From contig CAJNDS010002605.1 of the NCBI GenBank assembly GCA_905221605.1, positions 280,658-344,657 on the forward strand: a stretch of DNA of 64,000 nucleotides, written 5' to 3'. A program made the position numbers and the translations under genes. Under the pieces are notes generated by a model. The model had not been told where the DNA came from and did no database searches. It was given only the letters and a program-made list of their open reading frames with translations. This DNA is from Symbiodinium natans (Eukaryota; Sar; Dinophyceae; Suessiales; Symbiodiniaceae). Below, piece after piece: positions 20,600-31,694 of this stretch (its first letter is position 1; each line of letters begins with the position of its first letter).

Positions 20600-21880
20600 T
20601 GAGAAATCCCCAAAATATTACTTTTATGGTAATTTATTCGATGTTCTACTATAACCACATATTATAAAATTATAGACTATTATATCTGATAGCCCAACCG
20701 CCCTGAGAGCCGGGCCATGCCTTGTGACCGGCCATGTCCGCAAGGAGGGCCAGCGACTGCTGCCACTCCGATGCCTCGCGGAAAGAGGTCTCCACTAAGT
20801 CTGACCGCCAGAAAGGGCCCGCCGCTATCAAAAAAAAACCTGAATACCTGCAAAGCCTGCAGGCTTGTGCGATCTGCTGTGGCTATGTCATGCCCCCCCC
20901 CCCCCCCCCGAATCCGATGGCCGTACCTGCCCGCAAGCCGCCATCGTCGCAGTGTGCGTCGGTCTGTCGAACCAGTGAGGACCGTATGAACGGGATCTAA
21001 TGGAGAAGGGGATGTGAAGATCAAAAAGAAGACTTTGTTTAGTTAACAGCGAGACCAGAAGTAAGCAGGAGAAAATTAGACGGAGCAAGGCAAGAGGGAG
21101 GGCGAGAAGGAGTGGAAGAAGACAGGACGGGCAGGAGGGAACGAAAGCCTCCCACCATGCGACATTTCTGAACCGACAACTTTGCCAGGCAAGGAGCACA
21201 CTTGCATCAACACGCAATCTTTACGCTGCCTCAACAGTCGATGCAATCTTGAAGCCCTTCATTCATCCCTTGCACTTGGTTTGGTGCACTATCAAACAAA
21301 GCTCACGCAATCCATAAGGTCTGGGATGCGCAGGTTCGTCAGGCAGCGAAGGAAGAGTGACCAATACTGGTCACGGCTGGTCGCGGGTAAGACCAATGAA
21401 TGGCTTGTTGGTTGCCATCATTGGTATGAGGAAACAGGATGGAGCAGGTCCACAGAATTATTTGCGAACTGCTTTGGAGAGATATCCCAATCATGTCCGA
21501 ACCCGATCTCCGAAGTCTGGGTGCCCGCACACATCTGGGGGAAGCAGTTCGGCTCGCGACCCTGCGAGGAGCTGCAGCGCCCGCTGCCACTGACGGGCCC
21601 TCGTACGACAGGTGCTCTGGAACGATGAGGGGTGCTAGCAATTGTCTGGCTATTCAAAAACACCTCTGCCACTGCTCCGTCGTGCAGTTCTTGCCAAACA
21701 GGGGAAGGTCCCCTTACAGCCCCCTTAGTTGGACGTTCTTTCGGGATCCGGCTGCAGCGACATTGCGTCCCATTCGTATCCAACTTCACAAACGGACGAC
21801 CACTTTAAGGTTAGAGAGCATGAAGTGCCAACGCATGTCAGACAAATTTCCCAGCGTCGGTGTCTGAGAACCAAAAAACA
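20600..21880. other. Stretch with a C-run and ambiguous frames
   Basis: A C-run at about 20892-20909 is the only simple repeat. From 21180 to 21870 both strands have open frames of similar quality (plus: 'QVHRIICELLWRDIPIMSEP'; minus: 'PSVAAGAAAPRRVASRTASP'), and I cannot choose between them. Confidence 0.3.
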
Positions 21881-21944
21881 GTCAGTCGTGTTGCAAATCT
21901 CTAACTGTAGTCGTCCCAGATTCAGCCTGGTGCAGCTCAGTATG

Positions 21945-22160
21945 ACTCCGGCGTAGGTGGTCATGGAACAAGGCAGACCTGTGCAGGTCCGGGGAGGGGA
22001 GGCTCGTCCCACGCTGACTATCCGTCATGCAGTGGCATCTGCAGGTATTGGAGGTCAGGCAATCAAAGCTAAAAGACATCATGACGTAGGCTGCAGATGG
22101 ACTGGACTGGGTCATCAGACCTAACGCCCCAGCTGCTAGAGCTATGAGCACCTCCCGCAA
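21945..22160 (-). CDS. Probable exon of unknown protein
   Basis: Reads 'REVLIALAAGALGLMTQSSP' then 'SAAYVMMSFSFDCLTSNTCR' and 'SLPSPDLHRSALFHDHLRRS'. The start may be an acceptor at GGGAG|GTGCTC. The hydrophobic N-terminal third could be a membrane or signal segment. The following exon and product are unknown. Confidence 0.38.
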
Positions 22161-22161
22161 A

Positions 22162-22360
22162 AATTGGTAGCTGAACCCGGTTCATTCTCAGACTCCGAAA
22201 GATTACCACCCCCAAAGCGACTGGAAGTTCGGAAGTTCAACCCTTTCCCCCACGTGACCTTCCATCCAGGCTTCTCTGATGAGAGCCAGGGCTCTCTCCC
22301 ATCCTGGCTGAACGATGTGTTGGCACACAAGGCTACATGCCACGCCAGGCTTTCCAAGTA
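22162..22360 (-). CDS. Probable exon of unknown protein
   Basis: Reads 'DGREPWLSSEKPGWKVTWGK' then 'GLNFRTSSRFGGGNLSESEN'. Glycine- and serine-rich with fair codon use. It lies just upstream of 21945-22160 in another frame. No family is recognised. Confidence 0.33.
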
Positions 22361-22456
22361 ACACAGGCGGTACCTAACATTGGAGGGCAACGGGCAGACC
22401 CTTGGTTTTTTTGGGTGTTGAAGTAGAGCGGAAGGAAGGAGTGCCGAAATCAGGGG

Positions 22457-22774
22457 TCAGCCTGAGACAGCAGCCTCCACATCGCGCATCACTGCAGGCA
22501 TAGATGGCTGTGTTGTAGCCTTGGCTGGTGCAAAAGCACGCGTGTGCCCTGCAAAGCGATGTAGTGGGCTCAGCAGGGGCTTCTGAATTTGGGTAGATGC
22601 ACTGCTCTTTGGAAAGCGCAGGGTGGAGGAGGGCAATACTTGATCTGTTCCTGAAATTGGCAACAATACTGTGCAACAATTTGTCCCACTTGCAAGCAGG
22701 ACACTCGCAATGTCGGGCACAGCAAGTTCATCCCACATGTCCTGGCATTGATCATCGCATCCGGTCAACAACAA
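22457..22774 (-). CDS. Probable exon ending in a stop, unknown protein
   Basis: Reads 'DELAVPDIASVLLASGTNCC' then 'TVLLPISGTDQVLPSSTLRF', continuing open to a stop after 'RDVEAAVSG'. The region upstream (22752-23039, another frame) carries 'ERFRSNVGKVLQVVVDRMR' and may be the preceding exon. Helical, no membrane span clear. No family is recognised. Confidence 0.35.
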   Translation of the reverse strand: MLLTGCDDQCQDMWDELAVPDIASVLLASGTNCCTVLLPISGTDQVLPSSTLRFPKSSASTQIQKPLLSPLHRFAGHTRAFAPAKATTQPSMPAVMRDVEAAVSG

Positions 22775-23309
22775 CCTGGAGCACCTTGCCCACGTTTGAT
22801 CTAAACCTTTCTTGTACGGGCGCGCCTACGAGTGCACCAATGGCGTGTGGGCTACGCCTCACGGATGGGCCCCAAGACGACTGTGTCGGGGTCAGGAGTC
22901 GTGCATCCGTCGAAGATTTTTTGGATTCGAATTCAGTCGTGCGAAGACCCAAGACCTCTGCACCTCCCAAACCCCAGGCAAGAACCTGTCTCTGTGATAG
23001 TTGCCGACACGTTGCAAAGCTTTCGAGCCCAAGCCTCAACCCTCAACAAGTAACTCCGAGATGCTTGAGGACTACACAGGGTTGTCTTCAGTGGAACCTG
23101 CCTTTAGACGCTATATACCCTACGTGTCACTAAAAACCCACACCCACCTAAACCCCAAACCCGAAGCCCTAGACCCTAGGACCTAAACCCCAAAACCTGC
23201 TAAAGCTGGAATCCTCAAAACCCTCTCCCCGGAATCCTCGAGGAGTCGAAGAGCCTCGTCCCTGCGAAGGGGCGAAGGGGAGGGCCCATTTGAAACTTGA
23301 GGGGCCTCC

Positions 23310-23710
23310 TAGGGTAGGGGATCCCAAGTATGGGCCCTCAATGAGCGTCCCCTGCTATACAACTCCTTGTATAGCGCTGATAAGGGACTAAGGCGCCCCG
23401 AAGGCTTGAGGGGGTTTAGGGGTAGAGGCTGGAGAGCTGTAGGATGTTGCAGATTCTTCGGACGCCCAAAGGGGCTCACAGACAGCCTTTTGGACAGTGT
23501 CTTCTTACCAGCGAGCCCACTGCCGAAACGTGCCTTTAAAGCAAGTTCCTTAGAGTGGGATCCGAGCAGCTCGTGCAGGACGCCTTGGAAACCCCTGTGT
23601 TTACATGACCCCAGCCTGCCTTCAAAACACCAAAGCTCTCCCCCCCCCAAAAAAAGGGCAGCCTTTTTTGTGCCTGGAACCTCCTTTTCTGAGTGCGCCA
23701 CCACCTTCCA
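23310..23710 (-). other. Open but low-quality frame downstream of a PPR exon
   Basis: A long minus-strand open frame (243 codons, 24040-23309) crosses this region, but the segment 23710-23309 has Lys/Leu/Pro-rich texture and a run of C that suggest intron or spacer. I do not call it coding. Confidence 0.3.
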
Positions 23711-23714
23711 CAGG

Positions 23715-23805
23715 CGAAGTAGCTGTTCATGGCAATGTTGAAGGTGCAGGTGTTGGGTCGCAGCGCCAACCTCGACAAAGCCAAGGAAGAGAGCTTGAGG
23801 CTCAC
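23715..23805 (-). CDS. PPR repeat exon
   Basis: Reads 'LRPNTCTFNIAMNSYFACGR' then WW. It fits a PPR unit: 'rPNt.TfN.ami..f..gRW'. The upstream frame 'LKLSSLALSRLA' joins it without a break. A second frame at 24065-23830 could supply an earlier exon. Only one unit is certain; function as for PPR proteins generally. Confidence 0.5.
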
Positions 23806-24534
23806 TACTTGTGACCTTAGGGTTCTTGTGTCTTGCTACCCTTGACCTTGAAGAGTGACATGCAGGCAAGGCTGACAGAGAGCAGCGCCACGCAAACTCC
23901 CAATTGACAACTTTCACCAGGGCACCCAGCACCCACTGCTGAAGCATGCTGAAGCGCTGTGCTGCTTCTGCGCCAGTATGCACAACAGAGCGGGAGGCAT
24001 GCTGAGGCACGATCTCTTGAAGAGAGCCATAAAGTGCCAACGATATGTCCTGGTTCCGGACGCAAACACCTGGCTAAGCCTTACCTTGCGTACAGGCATG
24101 CCGAGGCCCGCCATCAGCTTGCAAACCAAGCAGAACCTTTGCACCCCCGGACGAGTTTGTGAGCTCAAATTCCCTGCCCTGGCCGGTCCAGACACCCCGC
24201 AGCGCTGCAAAGACTCATCACCTGGGGGACTCTCCGCACTCTCGGCACTTGCAGTCTTTCTGGGCGTTTTTTTTGATGCATGGCCTTGTGCATGGGGCTG
24301 AGGCTTGAGGGGACTGCTTTAGCAGTGAATTGGGATGCTGAGGCGCTGGCACTGTTCAGAACCTGCCAAGGACCAGATGCTACGATGAAAATTTGGAGGC
24401 TAAGGTGGCACGAAGGAAGCCGTTCACAATGCAAAGGGGTTTCTGATGGCTTCTCATGGCTTCTGCTATCATGCAGTACCAGAAAAACGCCTTTCCATAA
24501 AACTCGAACCTGCCAAAGCATAGCAGATTCTTCT

Positions 24535-24640
24535 AGCGCATTGCAGCACGTGCATTGCAACACTGTAGTAAAGGCGTGCACTTCAGCCCTTCTGCAGGGA
24601 AACTGGATCCGTGCACTGGGCGTGCCGCTACGTCCTGTCC
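24535..24640 (+). CDS. PPR-like unit on the plus strand (weak)
   Basis: Reads 'VHCNTVVKACTSALLQGNWI' then 'RALG', which resembles a PPR unit 'hyNtvvkAC...g.W..AL'. The plus strand is unexpected beside minus-strand PPR exons at 23.7 and 20.5 kb. The opposite strand also has an open frame here. It could be an inverted pseudogene fragment. Confidence 0.25.
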
Positions 24641-24874
24641 AAAAGTTCCGGTCTAATGTTCATCAACAGTTCGGGAAGACGGTGCCAGACGCTCCGCACG
24701 CCGTGGGAGCAGCAGTTAAACTGGCTTTGGGAGCTGCAGGTGTGCGGCTGGGGAGTGCTGGCGGATGTGCGACTGTTGCCCAGCTGGCCGGGCTTTAGAG
24801 TTCGGCCCGTACACGGCGGCATGCTCTCCGAGCACTACTGGCGCACCCCCCGACCTTTACCTAACCAGACCTTT

Positions 24875-25010
24875 TTGCTTGAATCCGTTGTCCGCGCCAA
24901 GGCATGTGCAATGGCATGGAACGGTGAGAGGTCACCTGAGTCAGGTGCAAGGTTTCCCAAGATGAGTACGCACTCTCGGCGCATAGATCTATCTGCACAC
25001 CGCCCGAAAC
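24875..25010 (-). CDS. Probable exon of unknown protein
   Basis: The frame reads 'RSMRRECVLILGNLAPDSGD' then 'LSPFHAIAHALARTTDSSKK' and 'VWLGKG'. Good texture and GC-rich third positions. No family is recognised. Confidence 0.35.
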
Positions 25011-25199
25011 CCAGCTGAAGCTTCTCAAAACTCGCGCTGAAGTGTAGGGATTATGCAGCTGCAGGGAGCGCCCGCCCGATCCATCAAGTACAGTGTTGTG
25101 CCACTGTGCGCTGTCGCAATCCCTGAGTAACAAAGGCCTCCACATCCCAAGTTGACGCACTTGCTTTGGCTTCCTGCACAGCAACAATGGCAACGGATG

Positions 25200-26030
25200 T
25201 GTGAGCGCAGTATCGAAGGAAGAGGATTTCTAACACCTCCTTGGTCTACCAAGCTTACTCCTTGCCCGTGGCTCAGATGATTTGATTTGCATCATGAAGC
25301 AAGCTCAACCATAGTCATTCGCAAGCATGAAGCCACAGTGTTGGACACAGGTTGGGCGCACAATTTCCAAGCCGCGGACACCTCATCCAAAGGGTGGGCT
25401 GTCAATAAGAGTAGATATTAACAATACAACTATCCAAAAACAAGCTCTCAAAAATATGTAAGACCCAAATGCAGCAAAATTGAGCATTTCTGACTCCGCA
25501 GATGCTTTGAAATACAGCATTTGTGACAGCCCATACGCTGCAACTGCTGTTACATGCAGCATTTCTGCCACCTGATAAGCTCCAAACTGCTGCCAAATAC
25601 AGTTTCTTCTCCTGCACTGCAGAAGCTGCGAAATACAGCATGTGTCGCAGCTTAGAAGCTGCAAACGCTGCAAGTTGGGGTTTGGCAAAGATTCACATGT
25701 CGCATACATCTTGAAGCAAGCTAGCACGGCATAGGCAAAGCCGGGGGGAGTTGGCCCGTGGGCGCAGCCCCCCGCTCCCTTTGCAAACACAATGCTCGCA
25801 TTGATGGGGTTGGGAAAGACTCACTCATCATGGCAAAGGAGGACCCCGCCTCTAGGAGCTCGACGGCCAACGGCCACTGCCGCAGGGGGAGGATGTTGAC
25901 AGCCGCCTCGGAGCTTTCTGAGCTTGCTGAGCTTGCTGTTTGAGGCCTTAGGGCTCTTGGAGGCTGTCGGATGCTGTAAGGCTCGAGCTGAGGATCTCTC
26001 TATGCCGAGTCTACGAAAGACATGACGAGG
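25200..26030. other. Stretch without supported gene, with a degenerate GCAGCATTT-type repeat
   Basis: Between about 25460 and 25680 the words ATACAGCATTTGTG, ATGCAGCATTTCTG and AAATACAGCATGTG recur at about 40-60 bp spacing, alternating with GCTGCAA/GCTGCGA words. No exon is convincing here. Confidence 0.35.
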
Positions 26031-26059
26031 CTCAGGGTCTGAGGTTGAAGGCTTTAAAG

Positions 26060-26290
26060 CCCCGACGCAACTGCCGGCATCTAAGTATGCGGTCGAGAGC
26101 AAGAATCTCGACACAAGTCGTCGTGCCAAGTCCATTCACCATCTCTCTGTTGTGTGTGGAGCGGGGCCTATGAGATTGAAAGTCGGCCATGGCCTCATCA
26201 ACAATCTAGCCATCAAGTCATTCAGAACCGTATGTAATCCCAAGAACTTGAGCTGGTCGGTCCCTGGAAGCGGTGGAGCTGAGCTGCGAA
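26060..26290 (-). CDS. Probable exon of unknown protein
   Basis: After an acceptor CTTCCAG|GGAC (about 26266) there are two competing frames. One reads 'LKFLGLHTVLNDLMARLLMR'; the other, further on, reads 'MVNGLGTTTCVEILALDRIL'. The second has the longer coding run (about 26205-26045). No family is recognised. Confidence 0.3.
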
Positions 26291-26774
26291 CGCTGTAGAG
26301 CCTTCCCGTAGGTTCGAGCCCGGCCTGGGGGTTTTCCGACCATTCATCGTTGCAGCTGCTTTTGACGGGAGGAGTAAAAGTCATTTTGAGTTTTTTGCTG
26401 TGTTCTTGTCGCGAGTGTGAGGAAAGCTCACCATCTCATGGGCTCTTCTGCAGAGTTGTGCGAGCTTTCGTGGCCCAGTGTCGTGGCTCCTCGCTTTTTT
26501 CTAAGTTGAAGAGAAGTTACCATTTCATGTGTGGGGCATTTCCGAGTAACCTAATCCCAACATCGGTGTATTCCCCATACGTGTTCCCAAACTGCTACTT
26601 GTATCGCCCCCAAAATGGTACCCCGGTGTAGGCAACCCGCCCTAGATCTTTAGGCCCCAAAACCCAAGGCCGGCCCGCTCCGAGATCGCCACGCGCCACT
26701 TCACACGAAGCAGGTTGATTGCCTGGCTGCAAGTTCAAAGGCAGGTTGTTGCAAGTTGTCGGAAGCCCGAAACC

Positions 26775-26955
26775 CGAAGCATCCCAAAAACCGCAAGATG
26801 CCGTGGCAAGAGTACATTCGACGCAGCCTGATCGTCGTGTCAGTCAGGCCCATCATCAAGAAACTGATTGTGTGACCAGCGATATTTCCGACGTAACCTA
26901 TGGCAATCCATTCCTCTGATGTCCGATCCCCAAACTCCCAACATTCCGGAACCAA
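26775..26955 (-). CDS. Probable exon, partly hydrophobic, unknown protein
   Basis: Reads 'ECWEFGDRTSEEWIAIGYVG' then 'NIAGHTISFLMMGLTDTTIR' and 'LRRMYSCHGILRFLG'. Likely downstream of the 27030-27836 exons. One marginal membrane segment (IAGHTISFLMMGL). No family is recognised. Confidence 0.38.
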
Positions 26956-27029
26956 GCAACCTACTTCAAACCTTAGACCCCTCCTGTTCGGGACGATGAG
27001 CGATGCATTCGAAGATTCAGGTTAATAAG

Positions 27030-27265
27030 GTGAACAACGGGGCACGCTGATAGCCTTCATTGCTAGCATCCTGAAGGTCGGCACCTCCTCCCAGAAGGAT
27101 GCCTCTCCCAAGCTTCTGACCGCTGCGCGTGCATCCTCGCCAGGCGGGGCGAACGACACGCTTGCGTTAAGGTGTCCTAGACAGGCCCCCTCACACGTGC
27201 ATAAAATTGCAGAAGGTGTGAACCCCCTGCTCCAGATAAGCTCACATAGGGGACAGCAACTATTG
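27030..27265 (-). CDS. Probable exon, unknown protein
   Basis: Reads 'GFTPSAILCTCEGACLGHLN' then 'ASVSFAPPGEDARAAVRSLG' and 'EASFWEEVPTFRMLAMKAIS'. Strong coding texture; a probable acceptor GAGCAG|GGGG lies at about 27231. The 5' part is Cys-rich (CTCEGAC). No family is recognised. Confidence 0.45.
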
Positions 27266-27559
27266 GGCAGCAAGCAGCGGCAAAAGCCTAGGAGTCCAAG
27301 GCTCTTTGCTTAACAACCTGAAAGCCTCAAAACCCCTCTGGATCCTGCGGGTGAGCGAAGGAAGCTTTGCGCCGGAGCGAAGTGAGGCCCTGAAGCTTCG
27401 AGGCAAAATTGGAGGCAACTGTCAAGCAAAAGACTACGAGTGTACCCAGTGAAGGTCTCTCCCATGGCCGTTGACATTTCGTTTCGGCTCCGTCTGCGCC
27501 TTCCGGAGCCTTTCCTGGTCTCCGCTGCTTTGCCTGCACTCGAAAAGCCAGGAGATCTT

Positions 27560-27836
27560 AAGAACTTCGAGGGGCGCCTCTCACAAATCCTTCCAACCCT
27601 TCCTGGCTTCTGATGATGTAACGGACACATTGGGCAATGGTTCTGCCTGAAATCACAAACTCGAACGCCAGCTGGAAACATGCGTTGATGCTCGTGTACT
27701 TGTGCCTGAACCTCAAGTCTTCCATGCCAATCGAGGGCCTCAGCAGCTCTGCAATCTGCTCTTCAACCTCCTGTGTGGCCGTAGGCACCTGGCCAAGAGT
27801 TCTGGCAGCTTGGATTTGTGGCTTCGGCCTTGGCAC
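27560..27836 (-). CDS. Probable exon, unknown helical protein
   Basis: Reads 'TATQEVEEQIAELLRPSIGM' then 'EDLRFRHKYTSINACFQLAF' and 'EFVISGRTIAQCVRYIIRSQ'. One of the best unassigned coding stretches in the window. A further piece at 27540-27400 ('GETFTGYTRSLLLDSCLQFC') probably follows, then 27030-27265. The fold looks all-helical. No family is recognised; a profile search is the obvious test. Confidence 0.48.
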
Positions 27837-28646
27837 TTCAGTGAAATTGGGGGGTGCTGTGGCACATGTGGCTCTGGGGTGCTGGAAGTGCAGTCCCTGC
27901 TACTCCAACAGAATGCTGTGATTGACAAACGCAAAGAAGCAGATGACCAGGAAACCCCTACACGTTGAGATCCGAAGTCTAACCTAGGCACCAACAAAGA
28001 AAGTCTTTTCCGGGTGCTGGAAGATTTGAGGGGATGCTTCGTCGTGAAAGTTCGTAGAAGACTTGGGTTGAGGGAGAAAGTTCGTAGAAGCCTTTCAAGA
28101 CTGAGGTTGAGGGAGTTTCCTGCGAATCGGCGTGGGATTCGGCTCTTTAGGGCTATCATCGCTGCCGGGCTACCGGCAATCTTGGACTTCGGGGAAGCTA
28201 GACTGCTAGACTGTGCCATCTGTACAATGCAGTGAATATGCCCTTTCCTTTCTCGCCTCAACGGCGTGCGTGACAGCACATGACAGCACATCTGGTTTGA
28301 TGAGGCCAGGCACGCTCACAGCGGGGAAAATTTCTTTGCACACCGCGGCACAACGTCTTTCTTGTCACAAGTACAAGCCACTTCCCTAGGTCCTTCCGAT
28401 GCGTGAGTGCGATGACAAGAACCCGACTACAAGACTTATACTTGTCCGGCGTGCCTTAGTGCCCCTGTGCGCTAGGCTAGGAGGTTTGAAGGCCTGCCGC
28501 AGAAGCGGCAGGGCTCAGAAGAGGCGTACGGCCATGAAGCTGCTCGACGAGGCGACTGACAGCATGGTGCAAGGTGGCTCCGTACATGGCTGTGTGTTGA
28601 GAAAAAGCGGGTCCTAGCGGGTGCTGGAGTTGATGGTCCGGGTAGC

Positions 28647-28985
28647 TCAGGGTGCGAGATTAGCAGGGTAGGGCAGGCTTAAGGAAGATTTGCCCATCCA
28701 CAAGCCTCTGGGGAGAGCGAGCCGGTGTGCCGCGAAAAACTGATGAAGGAGCTCCACGAGACTCGTTTGAGTGCTCGCAGATGCATCTTTGGCAAGCGAA
28801 GCCTGCAGTAGGTCAGTAGGTCCCTCGCATCCGTTGCTGCAAGATCTGTAGGCCCAACCCAGACAACTGGGAGGCTGCATAGCAGCCTCGAAAAGCCCCT
28901 GCGCCAGTGTTCGGCATGACTCGGCACAGGGCTCGACAGCCGGATCACGCGGAAAATGCGCCCCTTTTGTATACGTGGGCCTCAA
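28647..28985 (-). CDS. Exon with possible start Met, unknown protein
   Basis: Open for 112 codons from a Met at 28985 with good codon use throughout: 'TYTKGAHFPRDPAVEPCAES', 'CLGWAYRSCSNGCEGPTDLL', 'STQTSLVELLHQFFAAHRLA'. It is Cys-rich (about six Cys). A short downstream frame at 28590-28515 ('MYGATLHHAVSRLVEQLHGR') may be a later exon. No family is recognised. Confidence 0.45.
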   Translation of the reverse strand: MRPTYTKGAHFPRDPAVEPCAESCRTLAQGLFEAAMQPPSCLGWAYRSCSNGCEGPTDLLQASLAKDASASTQTSLVELLHQFFAAHRLALPRGLWMGKSSLSLPYPANLAP

Positions 28986-28999
28986 CCGTGTGGGTGATA

Positions 29000-29735
29000 T
29001 GCAGGGACAACTAGTTCAGTAATTCCGGCGACGTTCAACTTTCAAGTCGATCATACTCACGGATGATGGACTAAACTGACTAAACACGATGAGACCTCAA
29101 GATAGGGGTGAATTGCGCTTTTGGGGGGGGGTTCCGAAAGTAAGGACGGGGGTTTGTTAAGTGGCGCCCCCTATTTTGGGAAATACCCTTGTGTCCTTGA
29201 GTCCCAGAACAATGGCTTTAGCCGCGCAACCGACATGTCCTGCCATGCCCTCAGAAGCTGCCAAGCCGGAAGCCACCAAGCGTGTCCTAGGCTTCAGGCT
29301 TGGAACGTCTTGCGGGTTGGGGGATCTTCGGGTTGAGGGTTTAGGTTTTAGCGCTCAGGTTCGAGGGTTTAGGGCTTCAAGGGCGGTTCAGGGTTCAGGG
29401 CCCGGGCAAGCTTCTAGAACACCCTCGACTACCACAACTAGCCTCCCAAACATCCAGAAGCCCGGGACTACACAGTCATAGGCTACACCCGGTTTAGTTT
29501 CAGGCTTAAAACCCTAAAGTTTTGCAGAGTCCCTAAAGTGCCTAAAGCTCCTGAAGTCCCCAAAGTCCCTGAAATCCCTTAAGCCCCGTAAGTCCCTGAA
29601 GTCCCTTAAGCCCCCTGGAGCCCCTAAAAAACACCAGAAACCTGGCCGCGAGACTGGCCCGATCGGCTGCTTCTGGACATTCTCCTCAGTGTAAGCACCT
29701 GAGGTCAAGGGGGGGGGGGAGGGGGGGAGGCGGTT
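29000..29735. other. Gene-poor stretch with telomere-like and CCCTGAAGT repeats
   Basis: Degenerate TTTAGGG words at 29332-29400. At 29520-29630 a degenerate repeat of CCCTAAAGTGCCTAAAGCTCC/CCCTGAAGTCCCTTAAG runs about 100 bases. No exon was supported. Confidence 0.45.
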
Positions 29736-29739
29736 CCGA

Positions 29740-29824
29740 TTATAGGGACTATGGTACTAGTATGAAGGGATTATGGTACTATTATAGGGATTATGGTACT
29801 ACTTTGGGGATTGTGGTACTTTTG
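29740..29824 (+). repeat. Tandem repeat, about 22-bp unit, four copies
   Basis: Units of the form TATAGGGATTATGGTACTAC repeat four times with few changes, immediately after a G-run. The word GGTAC links it to the centres of the 98-bp inverted-repeat elements at 4.8 and 5.9 kb, but homology is unproved. Confidence 0.75.
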
Positions 29825-29839
29825 GGTATGTAATTCGGG

Positions 29840-30430
29840 GGGACCTAAATTTCGGGAAATGAGAGTGCATGGCCCTTGGGCCTCTCCGGAAAATGACTCT
29901 GTAGGCTGCAGGCAGTTCCCGATTGCTTTGGGGCTCTCGTTGGGAAGCCCTGCCTCAATACAAACTCCGCCCGCAGCCCTGATCAATTCCTCCAGCCAGC
30001 CCCCCCAAATGGAAAAACTCCACCTTTGTGATCTGAGACCCCGACCTCCCCACGCGCTGTAGACGTAGAGCCTGCTGAGTGCATTTGGAGGCTCATGGAT
30101 GCCTAAAGTAGGGTTTAGGTACTCATAACCCCATGAAACTTCACCGGCGGGTGGAGGGAGGGCCGTAGAGTCTCCTCGCGCCTTTGGGGCTGAATCCTGC
30201 TCAAACTCCCCATGAGTTCCCGGATCCGTGCCCGACATCCGAGATGCGTAAACCCTGCAAATCCGGAGCCAGACTGGGCCGCGCGCGTCTCCCAGAACCC
30301 GTCCGGTAACTTCGGGACCTTCACTGGGGCACAAAAACGCCAACAATTTGCAAACATAGAGTAAACACATTCTTGATTGCGATGAGCTCTTGATTGTGAT
30401 GAACTTGTCAATTACACTACTCGCAAACAT
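29840..30430 (-). CDS. Long open exon, unknown protein, probably continuing 30680-31031
   Basis: About 200 codons are open with fair texture: 'DARGPVWLRICRVYASRMSG', 'PPAGEVSWGYEYLNPTLGIH', 'WGGWLEELIRAAGGVCIEAG'. It loses quality after about 29850, where it enters the 22-bp tandem repeat. Trp- and Gly-rich. It follows the start-containing exon at 30680-31031 on the same strand. No family is recognised. Confidence 0.38.
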
Positions 30431-30679
30431 CCAGCTTTGACTGTTCCTCCTTTGCTGCGATCAGATGCGATCAGGCTCTGGGGTTGTCTGCCTCCTGTGC
30501 ATTCCCAGGCATGGGTATGGTCTGGGAAGTAGACGCCGATGAAGTTTGCGCATGCAAAGAAAGACGCAGAGATATGGCATAGTCTAGTAGAGATTGATAT
30601 TATAGGCAGCTCCCAAAATAGGGTACCCTCCCCCAATATACTGCAATCCGTATTCCAAAAAGGGTACCCCTACTTTCGG

Positions 30680-31031
30680 TAACCCCCTTAGAGGCGTCCG
30701 CGGCTTCTGCTTTTTTACAATGCGGAGACTGCAATTTGGCATGAAGATTGAAACTCCAATCGTGCCACGAGCGCGAACCGTAAGCCTCGACTTGTACTAA
30801 GGCCGCGGCATACTTGATCTTTCCCTGCTCGAACCTGCCGACGGCACAGGCTTGAGGGCAATGACGCCATGTGGGGAAGGGTTCGGACACGGGTTTGGAA
30901 GGCAATGACGAGAAGCCGTTTGAAGGCAGGTCCCGAAAAAGCTGGCAGGAACCCATCGGGAACTCAGGAGGCGTGTCATCCGTGCGGGATGTGATCCAAG
31001 ACCCCAAACCCACTGCCACCGCGACCGCCAT
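30680..31031 (-). CDS. First exon of an unknown gene
   Basis: Starts at a Met at 31031: 'MAVAVAVGLGSWITSRTDDT', then 'PMGSCQLFRDLPSNGFSSLP' and 'GKIKYAAALVQVEAYGSRSW'. Third positions are strongly GC. The short Ala/Val N-terminus could be a weak signal or transit segment. Texture holds to about 30690. The next exon is perhaps 29840-30430. No family is recognised. Confidence 0.45.
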
Positions 31032-31110
31032 GATTGTCTAAGGCACACATGTAATCAATCCCGCGGGCAAGCGATGTGAAGATGAGCGGTCACGATGCAA
31101 GAAACCTCTC

Positions 31111-31115
31111 TTTTT

Positions 31116-31163
<48 letters not shown>

Positions 31164-31175
31164 TCTCTCTCTCCT
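31111..31175 (+). repeat. (CT)n microsatellite
   Basis: About 60 bases of CT with one G interruption, ending in CCTTCTTTCTTTC. Confidence 0.95.
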
Positions 31176-31317
31176 TCTTTCTTTCAGAGCACTTGACCCC
31201 TCCCCCTTTCTCCCTCCCTCTTTGGCTTGCTTGCTTGCAGCGCATATTAGGCGCATATGGCCTAAAGGGGGGGCATGCTTCACCGAGTTAGTTGGTGTGA
31301 TACTTAAGTCCCTCTTC

Positions 31318-31439
31318 TTATTATTCTTCTTGTTCTTCTTCTTCTTCTTCTTCTTCTTCTTCTTCTTCTTCTTCTTCTTCTTCTTCTTCTTCTTCTTCTT
31401 CTTCTTCTTCTTCTTCTTCTTCTTCTTCTTCTTCTTCTT

Positions 31440-31487
<48 letters not shown>

Positions 31488-31655
31488 TTCTTCTTCTTCT
31501 TCTTCTTCTTCTTCTTCTTCTTCTTCTTCTTCTTCTTCTTCCTCTTCCTCTTCCTCTTCTTCGTCTTCTTCTTCTTCTTCTTCTTCTTCTTCTTCTTCTT
31601 CTTCTTCTTCTTCTTCTTCTTCTTCTTCTTCTTCTTCTTCTGCTTCTTCTTCTGC
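31318..31655 (+). repeat. (CTT)n microsatellite, about 335 bp
   Basis: More than 100 CTT/TTC units with a few CTC or GTC interruptions. It produces long poly-Ser/Phe and poly-Arg/Glu frames that are artefacts of the repeat, not genes. Confidence 0.97.
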
Positions 31656-31694
31656 AGGGCATTGTTGGAGTCCCCCTGCGCACCAGGCGCGTGT

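Noticed and set aside
26300-26330. GGTTCGAGCCC, a tRNA box B match
   Set aside because: No box A and no cloverleaf can be folded upstream.
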